This document shows, in pieces, positions 63,001 through 64,000 of a DNA stretch of 64,000 nucleotides. Position 1 is the stretch's first letter. Each line of letters begins with the position of its first letter. The notes below the pieces were generated by a model. It ran no database searches and was not told the DNA's origin. It was given only the letters and a program-made list of their open reading frames with translations. Source of the DNA: Eutreptiella sp. 'Long Island Sound 2002' (lineage: Eukaryota > Euglenozoa > Euglenophyceae > Eutreptiales > Eutreptiaceae); NCBI GenBank assembly GCA_964036045.1, contig CAXIWF010000796.1:56798-120797 (forward strand). The letters are read 5' to 3'. The position numbers and the translations under genes are program-made.

Positions 63001-64000
63001 CCCCCCCAAGCCCCTGATACCTAGGGTTGGGGGGGTCCATGCAAATTTGCATCGACCCCCCCAAGCCCCTGATACCTAGGGTTGGGGGGGTCGATGCAAA
63101 TTTGCATCGACCCCCCCAAGCCCCTGATACCTAGGGTTGGGGGGGTCGATGCAAATTTGCATCGACCCCCCCAAGCCCCTGATACCTAGGGTTGGGGGGG
63201 TCCATACAAATTTGCATCGACCCCCCCAAGCCCCTGATACCTAGGGTTGGGGGGGTCCATGCAAATTTGCATCGACCCCCCCAAGCCCCTGATACCTAGG
63301 GTTGGGGGGGTCCATGCAAATTTGCATCGACCCCCCCAAGCCCCTGATACCTAGGGTTGGGGGGTCCATGCAAATTTGCATCGACCCCCCCAAGCCCCTG
63401 ATACCTAGGGTTGGGGGGGTCGATGCAAATTTGCATCGACCCCCCCAAGCCCCTGATACCAAGGTTTCGGGGGGTCGATGCAAATTTGCATCGACCCCCC
63501 CAAGCCCGTGATACCTAGGGTTCGGGGGGTCCATGTAAATTTGCATCGGCCCCCCCAAGCCCCTGATACCTAGGGTTGGGGGGGTCCATGCAAATTTGCA
63601 TCGACCCCCCCAAGCCCCTGATACCTAGGGTTGGGGGGGTCGATGCAAATTTGCATCGACCCCCCCAAGCCCCTGATACCTAGGGTTGGGGGGGTCCATG
63701 CAAATTTGCATCGACCCCCCCAAGCCCCTGATACCTAGGGTTGGGGGGGTCGATGCAAATTTGCATCGACCCCCCCAAACCCCTGATACCTAGGGTTGGG
63801 GGCTCGATGCAAATTTGCATCGACCCCCCCAAGCCCCTGATACCTAGGGTTGGGGGGGTCCATGCAAATTTGCATCGACCCCCCCAAGCCCCTGATACCT
63901 AGGGTTGGGGGGGTCGATGCAAATTTGCATCGACCCCCCCAAGCCCCTGATACCTAGGGTTGGGGGGGTCGATGCAAATTTGCATCGACCCCCCCAAGCC
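51001..64000 (+). repeat. Interleaved long higher-order repeats
   Basis: A cassette with GATACCAAGGTTTCGG, then CAAGCCCGTG, then TCCATGTAAAT with CATCGGCC lies near 53561, 58571, 60988 and 63459 (spacings 5,010, 2,417 and 2,471 bp). A four-monomer cassette with TTGGTGGGG, AAGCACC, GTGGATGC and TCGAAGC begins near 51751, 55384, 55659 and 56761 (3,633, 275 and 1,102 bp). CTAGGGAAGG (59568 and 61873) and CTAGAATTGG (59946 and 62252) are about 2,305 bp apart, two to three monomers short of the main spacing. So 44/45-monomer units have been reshuffled by whole-monomer gain and loss. No gene is present. Confidence 0.82.

Larger units (their letters stand above)
1..64000. repeat. 55-bp satellite DNA array, whole window
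   Basis: The 55-bp unit recurs head to tail from the first base to the last, about 1,160 copies. The window starts and stops inside the array, so its true length is unknown. Monomers differ mainly by single substitutions and by loss or gain of one base in the G7 or C7 run. No unique sequence, transposon or gene interrupts it. GC is about 60% (33 of 55 in the consensus). Many private variants recur at fixed distances, so the array is organised in higher-order repeats. Satellite arrays of this kind are known from eukaryotic heterochromatin; the locus and species are not visible here. I do not recognise the family. Confidence 0.98.

Noticed and set aside
1-64000. Open reading frames of about 60-142 codons on both strands, with peptides such as MGGSMQICIDPPNPRYQGLG
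   Set aside because: They are translations of the 55-bp unit. As 55 is 1 modulo 3, each strand cycles through three registers, and on the minus strand a TAG after CAACCC recurs in one of them. Longer frames exist only where a substitution removes that TAG (giving QPWVS, QPQVS or QPYVS) or an indel shifts the register. There is no codon bias, start context or conservation apart from the repeat.
1-64000. CRISPR array (38-bp palindromic repeat with 17-bp spacer)
   Set aside because: The putative spacers are all the same sequence, there are over a thousand units, and no leader or cas gene is present. A real array has unique spacers.
1-64000. Terminal inverted repeats of a transposon or MITE
   Set aside because: The cores are internal and regular, with no target-site duplications, no transposase and no unit with independent flanks.
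1-64000. CENP-B box
   Set aside because: I looked for the conserved TTCG and CGGGA parts of the box in the consensus on both strands and found neither.
1-64000. G-run and C-run length changes as sequencing errors only
   Set aside because: Several (for example G6 at 9092, 12061, 14590 and 16348) recur at the same place in each higher-order copy, so they are inherited. Unique ones could still be errors.

Overview
The whole 64 kb window is one uninterrupted satellite DNA array. I found no gene, RNA gene, transposon or unique sequence on either strand. The repeat is a 55-bp monomer of about 60% GC, present in roughly 1,160 copies. The array enters the window at base 1 and leaves it at base 64,000 in register, so both ends lie outside. 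An array of this size and homogeneity, with no prokaryotic gene content, points to a eukaryotic chromosome (pericentromeric, subtelomeric, sex-chromosome or microchromosome heterochromatin). I do not recognise the monomer and cannot name a taxon.

Each monomer has two parts. One is a 38-bp palindrome with no spacer: TTG7, the 20-mer TCGATGCAAATTTGCATCGA, then C7AA. The other is a 17-bp asymmetric linker, GCCCCTGATACCTAGGG. The palindrome centre carries two octamer motifs (ATGCAAAT and ATTTGCAT) overlapping by 2 bp on opposite strands. The commonest variant is TCGA to TCCA in the left arm, and it acts as a polarity mark for the monomer.

Layout: 1-5.3 kb, 25/26-monomer higher-order repeat (HOR); 5.3-8.15 kb, 12- and 20-monomer spacings; 8.15-16.6 kb, a 54-monomer HOR (2,969 bp, itself 32+22 monomers) with one copy shortened by 8 monomers; 16.6-19.75 kb, a 15-monomer duplication; 19.75-21.3 kb, a 14-monomer (770 bp) duplication; 21.3-26.9 kb, mixed; 26.9-33.4 kb, an orientation-switch region; 33.8-38.5 kb, 11- to 13-monomer HOR; 38.5-41.6 kb, 26/27-monomer duplication; 41.7-47.5 kb, mixed, with a dispersed copy of the 37 kb segment; 47.5-51 kb, 24/20-monomer HOR; 51-64 kb, interleaved HORs of 2.4 to 5 kb.

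The most unusual part is 26.9-33.4 kb. There the linker runs in the opposite orientation in three blocks (11, 9 and 11 flipped linkers) plus three isolated single flips. Inside two of the blocks lies a 148-bp palindrome, perfect in one copy, in which private variants are mirrored across the axis. That is a clear sign of an inverted duplication turning on a palindromic core. The three blocks sit at the same offsets (2,417 and 1,539 bp) as their neighbouring markers, so the inversions arose earlier and were then amplified as part of a larger repeat.

All open reading frames are by-products of the repeat. The monomer length is 1 modulo 3, so each strand cycles through three registers and only one of them contains the recurring stop. 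None has the features of a gene.
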